DNA of 23,453 nt from Chara braunii (GCA_003427395.1 BFEA01000749.1:456630-480082), one strand, 5' to 3'. Positions 9,657-18,851 are shown, counted from the first letter of the stretch. A program made the numbers and translations. The notes: generated by a model not told the origin, from the letters alone.

Positions 9657-9908
9657 TTGGGTGAATTTACGATGATAGACGGCTTGCTGTTTCTTGAGAA
9701 GGCGGGGAATAAAAGGTTGTGTGTTCGTGATAGTGAGTCTTTACGTTGTTTATTTTTAGGAGAATGTCATGATGCAACTGGTCATTTTGGCTATAGAAAG
9801 ACAAAAGCGAACTTAGTACAGAGATTTTGGTGGCCCTCTATGATGCAAGATGCCAAGAGATACGTTGAAACCTGCCAGGTTTGCCAAAGGGACAAACCGA
9901 GGACTTAG
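9657..9908 (+). pseudogene. integrase zinc-binding (H2C2) domain
   Basis: The segment reads LFLGECHDATGHFGYRKTKA...RFWWPSM...YVETCQVCQRDK. The two His (H-x4-H) and two Cys (C-x2-C) form the HHCC zinc site that precedes the integrase core in Ty3/gypsy elements. It ends at TAG 9906-9908 where the family has a Gln or similar codon. The frame continues unchanged into the core, so this is a single nonsense change. Confidence 0.92.
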
Positions 9909-11121
9909 GCTCCGCTTGGGTTGATTAAGCCCTTGCCGATTTCTGGAGGACTGGGTCAGAGTGTGTCCATGGACTTCATGGATACTCTTGTGACCAGCAT
10001 GTCTGGGAAAAGACACATCTTTGTTATAGTGCATCGCTTTTCAAAGCATGCCAAACTAATCGCTATGCCAAAAAATGCTAAAACTGACTACGTCATCAAA
10101 CTCTTTATGGATAACTGGGTACACGACTTCGGTTTGCCTACATCTATTGTTCGTGACAGAGATGTGAGATTCACTAGTGAACGGTGGCAATCAACTGTTG
10201 AAAAGATAGGCACAAAGCTCCAAATGACATCAGGGAATCACCCTGAGTCAAATGGCCAAGCAGAACAGATGAATCGAGTAGTACAACACCTGCTTAGACA
10301 TTATATCAAGCCAAGCCAGGACGACGAGGACGAGAAGTTACCTCTCGTCGCCAGCTTGTATAACAACGCTGTGCACAGTCCTAAAGGAACGTCTTGCAAC
10401 CAACTACATCTTGGTTGGAAACCCAGAACTGCACTCGACTTTCTACTACCAGAAAGAGAACCCACTGCAGCACCTGGCAGCATAGAGTTTGCTGTTAAAT
10501 ATGAACAGATGCTGCAGCAGGCCGTTGAACATATCAGAAAATCTCAGGATGCAATGATCGCATCTGAGAATAAGCACAAACGGCCCTCTAACTTTCTGGT
10601 AGGTGATAGAGTCTGGGTCAAGTCATCTGAACTAGGTCAGGAGTTAGGCATTTCACGTAAACTAATGCCACAGTACTTCGGGCCCTGGGAGATCTTAGAC
10701 ATTGTAGGGGATCAACTGGATGGGCCTTCATACTTGATTCGCATTCCTGCGCACTTACGCACTTGCCCTGTGTTCCATGCCTCCAAGTTGGCACCTTTCG
10801 CTGCCACTGATCAGTTGCCTTCAAGAAGCTCAATGTTGCCCCCAACCATGGATGGCGAAGTGGACATTGACCAGATCGTGGAGCATCAAGTGATGCCAGT
10901 ACCTCGACCATCGGGCAGAGGCCGTCCTCCTAAACCAAGAATGTAGTATCGTGTGAGATTCAGACATCATGTGTATCCTAAAGAAGATCGCTGGTTCACA
11001 TGAGAGGAACTCATGAGAACAACACCTCAAGTGATTGCAGGCTACGAAAGAGAACTCAAAGGGAAGATGCCTGCAGAGTATCAGACTTCTCAGAGGACTA
11101 ACAAAGTAAAGGAGGAGGGAA
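9909..11121 (+). pseudogene. integrase core, C-terminal domain and chromodomain-like tail
   Basis: Integrase joins the cDNA to host DNA. In the 341-codon open frame from 9921, the DDE residues are visible: Asp18 in SVSMDFMD, Asp79 in SIVRDRDVRF and Glu115 in SNGQAEQMNR, with the D-35-E spacing of retroviral-type integrases. A conserved Asp after the first strand (usually VDRFSK) is His in IVHRFSK. The C-terminal beta-barrel follows (VGDRVWVKSSEL, MPQYFGPWEIL, PVFHASKLAPF). Then comes DIDQIVEHQVMP and, past two stops (TAG 10944-10946, TGA 11001-11003), YRVRFRHHVYPKEDRWFT and EELM. This is a chromodomain-like tail of a chromovirus. The next in-frame stop is TGA 11163-11165, inside the 3' LTR, so the original frame may have run across the polypurine tract. 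Confidence 0.93.
11108..11121 (+). other. polypurine tract of the chromovirus
   Basis: AAAGGAGGAGGGAA ends exactly where the 3' LTR begins with TG at 11122. It closely resembles the tract at 1246-1258, which fits related elements. Confidence 0.9.
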
Positions 11122-12135
11122 TGCGAGGATTTGGGTCCTCGGCAGGCCTAAGGGGCCCTGGTTGAAGTGGTGCCCACCCTAAGTGAAGGAGGGCCTAACA
11201 TATCGCAAGAGGCCTTTGACTGTCAATTTCATATTTGGGGTACAGGCAGTTGCGACGCGCAAGTTGGTTGATAGAAACACAGGCCGAGCAAACAAGACAT
11301 TTTCACGGCCTTTTGGGCCTTTCCGAAAAATGCAGGCCCTGGGCGAGAAATGCAGCCTCATACAGTGACAGTTGAGAGGCCCAACCGAAAGAGGCCCTGT
11401 AGCCGCAAAATGGCACGCAGCATCCTGGGGCCTACCGGAAGCTTCTGGGCCCAGGCTCAGCCCAGCAAGGCTGCGAAGCAGGCAGGCTCTTTCCATATAG
11501 GAAAGAGCTCGCCACTCTCAGCGGCATTGAGGTACTCGCATGCTAGCGGCAGCGCTGCTGGAGCAAAGGCTCGTGGGCTGCTGCTGGCGCTGAGAGGCGA
11601 GGTGCAGCGCGTGCGGTCGTGTAGGGAAGAAGGGCGCTGTTGAGGGCAACGCCATAGCCCAGCCACCATAGCTGGTGGGCTTGGACTATAGTGAGGCGCA
11701 TGAGTGGTCTCTGGGTGGAAAGGGGATAAGACGTGGGTGTAAAGTCAGGGAAGGGTGAAGGATGATGATGATGATGATGTGANGGCACATACCTTGTATT
11801 GGCGATGGTCTGCTTTGGGCGACATCTTCAAGTACTTCGGGTTGCCGTTGATGTCAACAATTGCATTGTCAATTAGTAGGCTGATAATAGCTGTGTAGGA
11901 GTAGGCTGGGCGTTGGGCGCCAAGTAGGAGAGTGAAGGGACTGGACTCTTGTGTTGGTGTGGAGAGAGAAAGCTCTCCTTGGCATTGGTTTTCAGTACTA
12001 CGAACCTCCATTGGTGAACCTCCATTGGTGTATTATTGGTGCAATGCTGCTCTCTGGACACGGTGTGACTATCTGGCATTCAATGTGATTGTGTAATCTG
12101 GATTTGTCATCTCGCTGTTGCTCATTTTCCTTGCA
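11122..12135 (+). repeat. 3' LTR (1014 bp)
   Basis: It begins TGCGAGGATTTGGG and ends CCTTGCA. It aligns end to end with 3181-4178 with about 40 substitutions. Its extra 16 bp are a tandem duplication of GAACCTCCATTGGT near 12000-12030, one extra G near 11447 and one extra T near 12127. The head hairpin CGAGGA/TCCTCG is perfect here, whereas the 5' copy has lost a base pair. The TATA box has become TGTAAA. One N lies at 11783. Confidence 0.93.
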
Positions 12136-12139
12136 CTTC
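12136..12139. repeat. candidate target-site duplication, right copy (CTTC)
   Basis: It matches 3177-3180. See the left copy. Confidence 0.55.
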
Positions 12140-12197
12140 CTCTTTTCTTTGCCTCTTTGCCTTTTGACTATGTGCAAGTGGGTCGATATGACACACG
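12136..12197 (+). repeat. ~62 bp direct repeat, left copy
   Basis: The sequence CTTTGCCTCTTTGCC... through GTGCAAGTGGGTC to GACACACGG recurs at about 13334-13394 with a handful of changes. The pair brackets 1.1 kb that includes the RING-like fragment. The left copy starts directly after the 3' LTR, so part of its left side may have been separated by the chromovirus insertion. Confidence 0.8.
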
Positions 12198-12510
12198 GGG
12201 GTGGGGGCAGCCGCCGCTCAACCTGCATCCACGTGGGCGGCCTTGTACGCGAGAGGTTCTCAACAGGGGGAGTTGTAAGGAAGAAGATAAAAAACGAATT
12301 CATTTTTCCTTGTTTTCTTTCTGTTTTATTTTTCGCTTTTGCGCTCTGATATTTTTGTGACAATATGTATAAATATATCTAGCATCCTCATATTTCTGCC
12401 TGCATTTTGCACAGACCCGGGCATTATATGCACTCGTTCGGGCAGCTGCCCAGTGGGAAGTGTGGGATGGTGGGACGATGATTTAGGCTATTTTCAACAT
12501 AAATGATTTT

Positions 12511-12991
12511 TTGTGTGCATTGTCGAATCATACTTTATTCTGGATTATTGACCGACTCTCGTGTGACACCTGTCGGAACAGGGACGTGGTGCGCCCTCGC
12601 TGTGGAATTCATCATCTATGCCATCAGCGTTATCAATCTATTGCGGCTGCCGCCGTCTGTGCCGAAGGGTGTCCAACATTTTCTCATTGTACACATCCCT
12701 ATCACCCAGATATTCGTTGTCACTTTTTTGCGCAAGGACGCTATCAAGACTGCATGATTCCGCACTGTTGATGAACGTCCTGCTGTTTTCTTGACATGTG
12801 GACAGCATGTCCTTTGTCAGGACTGTTTTGATGGGATGGTTAGTGTTAGCCGTCTGGCTGAATGCTGTGCTGGCGCAGCTCTCCTTGGGTATCCGTGTGA
12901 ACATCCACGTCATCCTCAGCGTGCCTGTCCTATCTGCCGGGGTGGGGGGTCCTCTTCTCGATTGGTCAATAGAATCAAGCAGGTCAGGAGC
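12511..12991 (+). pseudogene. decayed fragment with two tandem RING-like zinc motifs
   Basis: In one frame (12511-12771) residues read CDTC-x9-CGIHHLC-x2-R, then AEGC, then CTHPYHPDIRC. In the next frame (12755-12991) the sequence reads RTVD-x9-CGQHVLCQDC, then AECC, then CEHPRHPQRACPICRGG. The spacings match between the two, C-x2-C-x9-C-x2-H-x2-C-x2-C followed by an A-E-x-C step and a C-x-H-P-x-H-P-x3-C end. So this looks like a tandem domain duplication. RING domains of this kind usually serve E3 ubiquitin ligases, but the parent gene is not identified. The second copy has lost its first two Cys (now Arg and Asp), and the first has lost its sixth (Arg) and last (Phe) ligands. A frameshift lies between the copies, with a TGA at 12755-12757 in the second frame. 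An AATAAA at about 13011 and an A-rich tract follow. Confidence 0.6.
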
Positions 12992-13038
12992 AACACTAAT
13001 TGTAGGACAAATAAAGCTTTCCACACTACCAACAGATA

Positions 13039-13195
13039 CGGAGGTGAAGAAAGAAAAAAGAAAAAATTGAAAAAACGAAAAGAAAAAAAAAAGAAAAAAA
13101 AGAGAAAAAAAAAGAACGAATTGCTGAAGAAGAAAAAAAAGAAAAGAAAAGAAAAAAAGAAAAGAAAAAAAAAAAGAAAAAAAGAAAAAAAAATG
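13039..13195 (+). repeat. A-rich GAAAA tract
   Basis: About 155 bp of A with interspersed G and a single non-purine interruption near 13118 (CGAATTGCTG). It starts about 25 bp after an AATAAA hexamer that follows the RING-like fragment. It could be an expanded poly(A) tail of a retrocopy or an unrelated purine microsatellite. Long Lys-rich open frames across it are artefacts of composition. Confidence 0.8.
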
Positions 13196-13333
13196 TTGAA
13201 CCTTGTTGTGACAGAGGCAATTGGTTTATCTGTGGGATGTGTCATATGCTTTTTTTTACTGATAGGCCTTCCTCTTCCCTTGCCTTTTCTTGACTGGATC
13301 ACTTTCTCTTTCTCGTCTCTGTGAGGTTTGGTT

Positions 13334-13394
13334 TCCTCCTTTTCTTTACCTCTTTGCCTTTTGGCTACGTGCAAGTGGGTCCTTGTGACACACG
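13334..13394 (+). repeat. ~62 bp direct repeat, right copy
   Basis: TTTCTTTACCTCTTTGCC to GTGCAAGTGGGTC and GACACACGG corresponds to 12136-12197. Just downstream, ATACCCTTACAAGGGTAT at 13407-13424 is a perfect 8 bp stem with a 2 nt centre. Confidence 0.8.
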
Positions 13395-13424
13395 GTGTCG
13401 GCGCGAATACCCTTACAAGGGTAT

Positions 13425-14370
13425 CCGCCCTGGTTTTTGCAAGTGACAAGAGATGAGGTTTGGTCAGAAATCTGAGTATACTATGCGAAGTTGCGGTCGT
13501 GTTTTGTTCGCGTTGACTGAATGGTTGACGGGAAGTAGAGAGTGTGTGGGCGCGCAGTTTTGAGGCGCGCGTGATGATCTTTTTTCCTTTGATGCTATAT
13601 AGTCAACGTTTCCACCAACAAAAATTCTGGTTTTGATTAAAACTACGGAAGGTATTCTTCTATTGAATTGACCATGGCGCACCTGCATTCGTACGGCATG
13701 CGCCATCGGAAGTGGATTTGCTAGGTGGCGGCACACTTGTGCTGCATATGCGACGGCAACAAAAGGGGGAAATTCACCCCTTTGTACAGCAAAGGGCCGG
13801 TGCGTAGGAACCATAGACGCAAGCGGTGGCCTCTGCGCGGCACTATGGGGGGTTACAAGCCTGACGTACCGAGCAAGGTCCGGTCCCTGATGACATGTAC
13901 GCATGTACGGGGCTTCGGGATTGGAGGGGAAGTCAAGCGGCAGCCTTAACACTGCTGCTGCAGGCCCAAGCTGGCCACGGTTACCATTCACATACCGGGC
14001 TGCGCATGGCCTGTCCAGGCTTGGGCTTAGCCCTATTGGTTATGGTGCTGAACTTTCATCAGGCAGATCTTGGGATTGAAGCCAGCAGCGGAGCAGCAGA
14101 GGAGCGCTTTGGAGCATACCGAGGGGTTGAGGGTCCTGCGGGACTATCCCCTTTTGGTTTTGTTGGGGAGTCCGGCGGCGGGCCCGTGGGGTAGGACCAA
14201 GTGCCAAGGGTCCTCCTCCCCCATCCGTTTTTTGTTTGTCATTTTTTCTATCTCCAAGTTTTTAAAAATTTTATTTTTCCTTATTTTTAATTTTCCTATT
14301 TTTTATTTTTATTTTTTTTGGGACGAGGCCCAGTACCTGTGCCGGGACCTGCAGTAAAGACCAGCTACCT
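13425..14370. other. unassigned stretch with one short open frame
   Basis: No family is recognised. From ATG 13674 one + frame reads MAHLHSYGMRHRKWIC, meets TAG at 13722-13724, and continues open to a stop at 13947-13949. It includes AHLCCICDGNKRGKF and a basic middle, so Cys and His are clustered, but no known zinc finger spacing is clear. The opposite strand is also open for 175 codons (13464-13991), so coding direction is undecided. From 14218 to 14322 the DNA is a T-rich low-complexity tract. Confidence 0.45.
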
Positions 14371-14614
14371 AGTAGCTCGGCGGGGATACGCTTACCGAAG
14401 GGAGGTGACAGCTCCCGTAAGGTGGAGGTAAGTTGTGCCTCGCGTAGGCCCTATCCTGTCGTAGGGGCACGCGAGAGGTATGGCTGGCGCACTCGGCCGG
14501 AGCGGCCTAAGGAAGCTCCGTTTGTGTGTTCGTGACGAGGTTGGTCCAGCTCCTGCGTGACGCGGCCGAGAGGGTCCCGCGCTGCCACGTGCGGTGCCGG
14601 ACCGATGCGCTCGA
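14371..14614 (+). repeat. LTR 3'-end segment, + orientation (inverted copy of 18874-19088)
   Basis: From AGTAGCTCGGCGGGGATACG to GACCGATGCGCTCGACA this segment is the reverse complement of 19088-18874 with scattered substitutions and some extra bases. Its end GCTCGACA matches the LTR end of the minus-strand element. No PBS follows it, so it is not a 5' LTR in this orientation. It may be a solo or truncated LTR, or an inverted duplication, abutting the LTR start that runs leftward from 14973. Confidence 0.7.
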
Positions 14615-14973
14615 CAGCGTCTACCGATCACTCGGCATACTCTCACAGAGGTCCCTTCAAAGAACCGCTCAGGCTTGACTCGTAAATCACACGTATCGTG
14701 AAGTCAGTATTTATTTAAACGCAATCGAATTAGACTACAACATCACCCTAATCCTTGCAGTTACTGGCACCTAATCTGACCACACCATCTGAATCAGTCT
14801 CGCCTGGTCAGATTCTTACCGGACCTTATTGCTAAATCCTCAGTCCCTCTTGACCCCTGATGACGGCCATACAGATGGGCCCTCTTACTTATGAATACAA
14901 CTTATTCAATTCTTCAACCTTTCTTATACAACCCTCACACCCCTCTACCGTAATCAAGGGGGTATGCTCGACA
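14615..14973 (-). repeat. start of the 3' LTR of the minus-strand element
   Basis: On the minus strand the sequence after the polypurine tract opens TGTCGAGCATACCCCC. TGTCGAGCA is the exact inverse of the TGCTCGACA that ends the LTR at 18874-18882, so the LTR ends carry a 9 bp terminal inverted repeat. About 359 bp can be followed before it collides with the oppositely oriented segment at 14614. The rest of this LTR is not seen. Confidence 0.65.
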
Positions 14974-14991
14974 CTTTACCTTCCCTTTCAC
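14974..14991 (-). other. polypurine tract of the minus-strand element
   Basis: On the minus strand GTGAAAGGGAAGGTAAAG directly precedes the LTR start. It overlaps the stop codon of the Gag-like ORF, as when gag is the last gene of the element. Confidence 0.7.
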
Positions 14992-16112
14992 AGTTGCTTC
15001 CACCTATGACGCTTATCGCGACCGTCAGTACCTCGTCTGCCTCCTTCACGGCCTCTATTGCCACCACGTCTGCCATTCCCGCGACCTCTTCCAATACCTT
15101 GCCCTCGCCCTCCCTCGCTTGCCGCACTGCCCTGTGACGCTCGTTGTGCTGGTGGATGGGGCGACCCCAAAAACGGGGCTTGGTTTGTAGGAGGTCCTGG
15201 CGGTATCAAGCTCATTAGCGGGTTGACGTGAGGTCCATATCGGCTTATAGGGTCCTGACCACCTAGAGTACATGGCATACACATAGGCCACGGAATCATT
15301 GGATTGCATGACGGCCCCCACCTACGTAATGCCGGCCCGATCGGAGAGGGCTCGATTGGCGCAAAACTGCTTCCTAGCCCTTGTGGGGCAGTCGTCCCGT
15401 GTCGTGAACATTGCCCCTTTCCAGTACCTTGACCTCCCTTGGCCAGGTTTTTGGCCTTCCGCTGAGCCTTCGTTAGCTTAGGAGGCTTACGCTCCCTTTC
15501 TTCCTTACCTATCTCCTTACCTCTTTCCCTCTCTTGAACGCCCGACGACATTCTCTGAACCTTCATGAGATGGGAAGGCCCTTGGTCGCCATCTACCTTC
15601 TCCTTTCCTTTCCCACGAGTTGGCTCACTTGATGTTCCTTTCGAAATTTTCCGCTTGCCCTCCCTGGCTTCCTCTAGTCGCGTCATCCTTTCTTCTAATA
15701 TCCTCATTTGTCGCTGTATACCGCCTAGTTTGCCTTGTATCTGCGCATCCTCTATTACTTGCACAGGGTTACCACGATGTCGACTCTCCTCTCCACCCTC
15801 TGGAAACCTTAACCTTAAAGAACTCTCAAACTCGCCCCAGGTTCGCGACTTCAACATGAGGGTATATATCTCCTCACTTAACTCCTCACTGACGAATAAT
15901 GGCAACATGCTGCACATTGCTTTCTCGTCCCACATCTTCACGAAGCTAAGGTTATGGTAGTCGTGCAGGAAGTCGGACAAATTTCTCCCTCGAAACAGCA
16001 AGGCCTGGAGTTCTGGGGCCATCGAGTCGTGCACCGACTCATGCAGCAGCACCTTCGTGAGACATGAGCTCCTCCAGAGCAGGATCTTGGCCAAACCATT
16101 CTCTTCTGCCAT
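14988..16112 (-). CDS. gag: Gag-like protein of a pol-less LTR retrotransposon
   Basis: The intact 374-codon frame starts at ATG 16110-16112 (MAEENGLAKILLW) and stops in the polypurine tract. Residues about 30-125 resemble retrotransposon Gag: ELQALLFRGRNLSDFLHDY, MLPLFVSEELSEEIY and TWGEFESSLRLRFP fit the helical pattern of Gag cores, though the match is distant. Residues 130-160 (IQRQMRILEERMTRLEEA) look like a short coiled coil. A Lys/Glu-rich middle, a Pro-rich segment (about 245-320) and an Arg-Gly-rich tail (GRGRGNGRRGGNRGREGG) follow. There is no CCHC zinc knuckle, so the RG tail probably binds RNA instead. No protease, RT or integrase follows before the LTR. An unbroken frame in such decayed surroundings suggests recent activity or mobilisation in trans. 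It could alternatively be an unrelated RG-rich nuclear protein, which the PPT and LTR context makes unlikely. Confidence 0.75.
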   Translation of the reverse strand: MAEENGLAKILLWRSSCLTKVLLHESVHDSMAPELQALLFRGRNLSDFLHDYHNLSFVKMWDEKAMCSMLPLFVSEELSEEIYTLMLKSRTWGEFESSLRLRFPEGGEESRHRGNPVQVIEDAQIQGKLGGIQRQMRILEERMTRLEEAREGKRKISKGTSSEPTRGKGKEKVDGDQGPSHLMKVQRMSSGVQERERGKEIGKEERERKPPKLTKAQRKAKNLAKGGQGTGKGQCSRHGTTAPQGLGSSFAPIEPSPIGPALRRWGPSCNPMIPWPMCMPCTLGGQDPISRYGPHVNPLMSLIPPGPPTNQAPFLGSPHPPAQRASQGSAASEGGRGQGIGRGRGNGRRGGNRGREGGRRGTDGRDKRHRWKQL

Positions 16113-16470
16113 GATGCTTCACTTGGCCTGGTATATATGACAAGCAACGAAAACATCAAGTTGTAGCCCGAGACGCTCAAAACAAATAGGGGCAAGTAAC
16201 ATTGTCAATACTCAATCACCCTAGCCCTTTCATTGCCCGCCTGACAAGGCTTTAAGCTCCAGTTATCCTTGTTCTAATCGTACGGGTATAATGGGGAATA
16301 AACAACTTATGCCGGTATAGAGTCCTTAAAACAAGCACTAGATTGATAGCAGAAGCTGTTACAACTGCTACTAGCCACTGTGCTCGTACTCGATAGTAAG
16401 ATAGTCATAGACGAGTCTCTAAGAACTCCGGCCAAATGATGAACGCGCTTACTAAGGATAGAGGCATCCT

Positions 16471-17381
16471 CTATTGACATGCTGCTGCCCGAAGCTCACT
16501 CCAATCTTCAACTTTTTCATCCGGCTCATGGGAGCAGGCATAGGCGTCTATAAATATTGGCCATATTTCGAAGCCCTTGGCTAGGGGGTGGAAACCTTAG
16601 ATCTACGTATAGGCCATATATCATCTCACACGTGTAGCACCTATACCCCCATTCTCGCGCCCTCAAAGCGGCTTCTGATGCTGCCTCTATCCTCGCTCGT
16701 CCCCCGAAAAACTCTTCCACGAGGAACTCGGGCAGGATGGCACGTAACGGCGCTGATGGAAGCACAAACTCACTGGCACACTTGATCTCTATATGGGTCG
16801 AGACCTGCTCTTCTCCTTCATGAAATCTTTCTCTTACCCATTTTGCCGCAGTTGCCTCAACTATCCTTAAAGGTCTTGCGAGCAGGCTCCCATGCCCAAG
16901 TGCCAGCTCAATCCCATGCTTTACCCAAAATGATGATGATGCGTATAAGGTCGCTCTCACGATCGCACCGCCTTGATCATCATCAAAGCCAGATTCAATC
17001 CAGACAAAGATATCAATATCTAGCAATATGCCCCACCAGAAAGAGGTATATTCTCTCTCCCTGATTCGCCTTGGCAGGGACATCTGGAGTCCATCCTTTC
17101 TTTCGACTGGCCGGGTCATATTGGGATTCTCCTCTGCATATGACATCTTGTCTTGCCTTTGTTCGGTCTGGAGTCTGCCCATCACAGACAACGTCCAGCA
17201 TACGCCTTCCGTTATTATGTTGAAACCCTCCTTCTACAATCTCGCTCTTGAAGCTTAACTTCAAAGTATCTGTCACTAAACTTCGTTCATTCCAACGTTT
17301 TACGACCACCCAATCTAAACGAAGACACCTTGCAATAGTAATACCCTTGCGAATATCTAAACTCGTACCAAGTATTACCAA
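16471..17381 (-). pseudogene. unrecognised ORF upstream of gag (frameshifted)
   Basis: I do not recognise this protein. The longest open piece is 17191-16526 (221 codons) with segments SLPRRIREREYTSFWWGI, LLDIDIFVWIESGFDDDQ, ATAAKWVRERFHEGEE and EWGYRCYTCEMIYGLY. Upstream, an overlapping frame (17381-17013) reads KGITIARCLRLDWVVVKRW and seems the natural N-terminus until a shift near 17215. Downstream, a shift near 16550 gives DAYACSHEPDEKVEDW before TAG at 16473-16471. So the gene was probably about 300 codons with two frameshifts. The composition (Trp, Glu, Arg-rich, no low complexity) supports real coding. It lies between PBS and gag of the minus-strand element, 360 bp before gag. It might be a captured host gene fragment or an element-specific extra ORF. 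Confidence 0.5.
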
Positions 17382-17399
17382 TGAAAATAATATAGTTCT

Positions 17400-18851
17400 T
17401 TATTGAGTATACAAATAAACACCATTTATAACTTTAATGACCAACCAAATTTATATATATGTAACACAAGGAAGAAGGGTTATAATTATAACAAATAATA
17501 CCAGGCTAAGGTCAAAAATGCAATTTGCCAATAATAAGCGTCCTCAGATACAATAACAATGAGAGCATTAAATTCTACTCCCTTACTTTGACAGAAGTAT
17601 ATTGCGTCGAGGGGCAGTGTAACCCTTTCTCAAAGGGATAACATCTTATTTCCTGAGCCTCGATCAAGGATCAAGCCTCACTGCATCTCCCTCCGATTTC
17701 AGTACTTGCCCCTCGCAAACCCTTGCCAATAAGGTAGGCAACCTCACCATACATACTCCAGGATACGTTGTCCCTTCGTAGGCAGATGAACCCACTTGAC
17801 ACAAAAAAATAGTTGGGGATTCACCCCCTACCTCTCTGTGGCAGGCAGTAGCTTCCCCCCTCAAGGCCATGATCTGACAAGGCTCAAACACTTTCCTCCT
17901 ATTAAGTAGTAGTGTAGTCATTTTATCACAAAGATTAGATGACAACACCCCACTATGGGCCAGGAACAAGTTCCGGCGTGGGTCTCACTACCACTTTCAA
18001 GATTAGATTATAACTTCTTCAAAGCCACCTCTCAGGGAAATAGTAACATAGGGTTGCAACTTTCTTTAGGGTAGGCTTCACACTTTGACCAGTTTCTCGT
18101 GAAATTTACTTTCCCAAGGAACTAGTCACTCCATTCACCTTCGAATCCGCATCGAACGTGGATTCTGCGTAACATCTCTAACCCTTTTTAAAAGGTCAAC
18201 CCATGCATATAGAAAAGACAAAAATGGATATGAATAAATAATTCAGACAAAACAGCTCCAATGGGTTATACATAGCCAGGATGAAATTAGACAGATGGCT
18301 TATACAGCTAGTCATAGATGAATAAGGCTCAGAATAACATCAAGCACATAGTCTTACATGAGTCGGCATTTAAATATGCTTACTTAGATGAAAGTTTTAA
18401 TGCAGATGGATAACTTCCATAGCTAAACTAAAAGATATAATCTCAGAATGATAACTCAGATGCTTAAATAGATAGAATGTTTATCACTTTTCCTCACGAG
18501 AGTCTTTTAGAAAATACCCCTTTCTTAGCTATTTCCTATTGCTAGCGTATTGTGATACTGCCATGACAGACTTAGGTAGCTTATCGACTACGTTAGTACC
18601 AAAGATCCTTGTTGGGTAACCAAATATGCAGAGTCGCATCAAATGAGAACGACGATCAGTCTATGGCATTAAATACGCAGAACATCGCCCTTACTACCCT
18701 ATGGTACCTTGATCCGCAAATGTATAAACTACAATTGCTACTACACACCACTCACTTACTTAACATCATTAACAGTTTTGTCGTTTTGCCTGGATCATCA
18801 GCCTGCACTTAACCTGGGTTCGTTCTCTTAAGGACCCCGGTAGGCAGCCGA
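17400..18851 (-). other. leader of the minus-strand element
   Basis: This AT-rich stretch between PBS and the first ORF has no recognisable family. The best open piece is 17969-17664 (101 codons, minus strand; contains ALRGEATACHREVGGES and CEGQVLKSEGDAVRLDP), which looks moderately protein-like but is unidentified. The rest, from about 18000, is broken by stops in all frames. Confidence 0.5.

Larger units (their letters stand above)
3181..12135 (+). mobile_element. complete but inactive Ty3/gypsy chromovirus
   Basis: The 8955 bp element has two LTRs in direct orientation, a PBS at 4182, a leader, gag, protease, RT, RNase H, integrase and a chromodomain-like tail in the Ty3/gypsy order, and a polypurine tract ending at 11121. 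The order with integrase last separates it from Ty1/copia, and the tail places it among chromoviruses. The coding region carries at least eight in-frame stop codons and about eight frame changes, so it cannot make a working polyprotein. LTR comparison by eye gives about 40 substitutions (roughly 26 transitions), a 14 bp duplication and two single-base indels over about 1 kb, or near 4 percent divergence. It is therefore a moderately old insertion. A short retroposon has since landed in gag at 5701-5885. Confidence 0.93.

Noticed and set aside
13024-13449. Long Lys-rich (+) and Phe-rich (-) open frames
   Set aside because: Both arise from the A-rich tract, which lacks stop codons in these frames. 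Neither shows a domain.
13464-13991. 175-codon minus-strand open frame
   Set aside because: It overlaps an equally plausible plus-strand frame and has no recognisable domain, so I could not choose a coding strand and list it only as unassigned.
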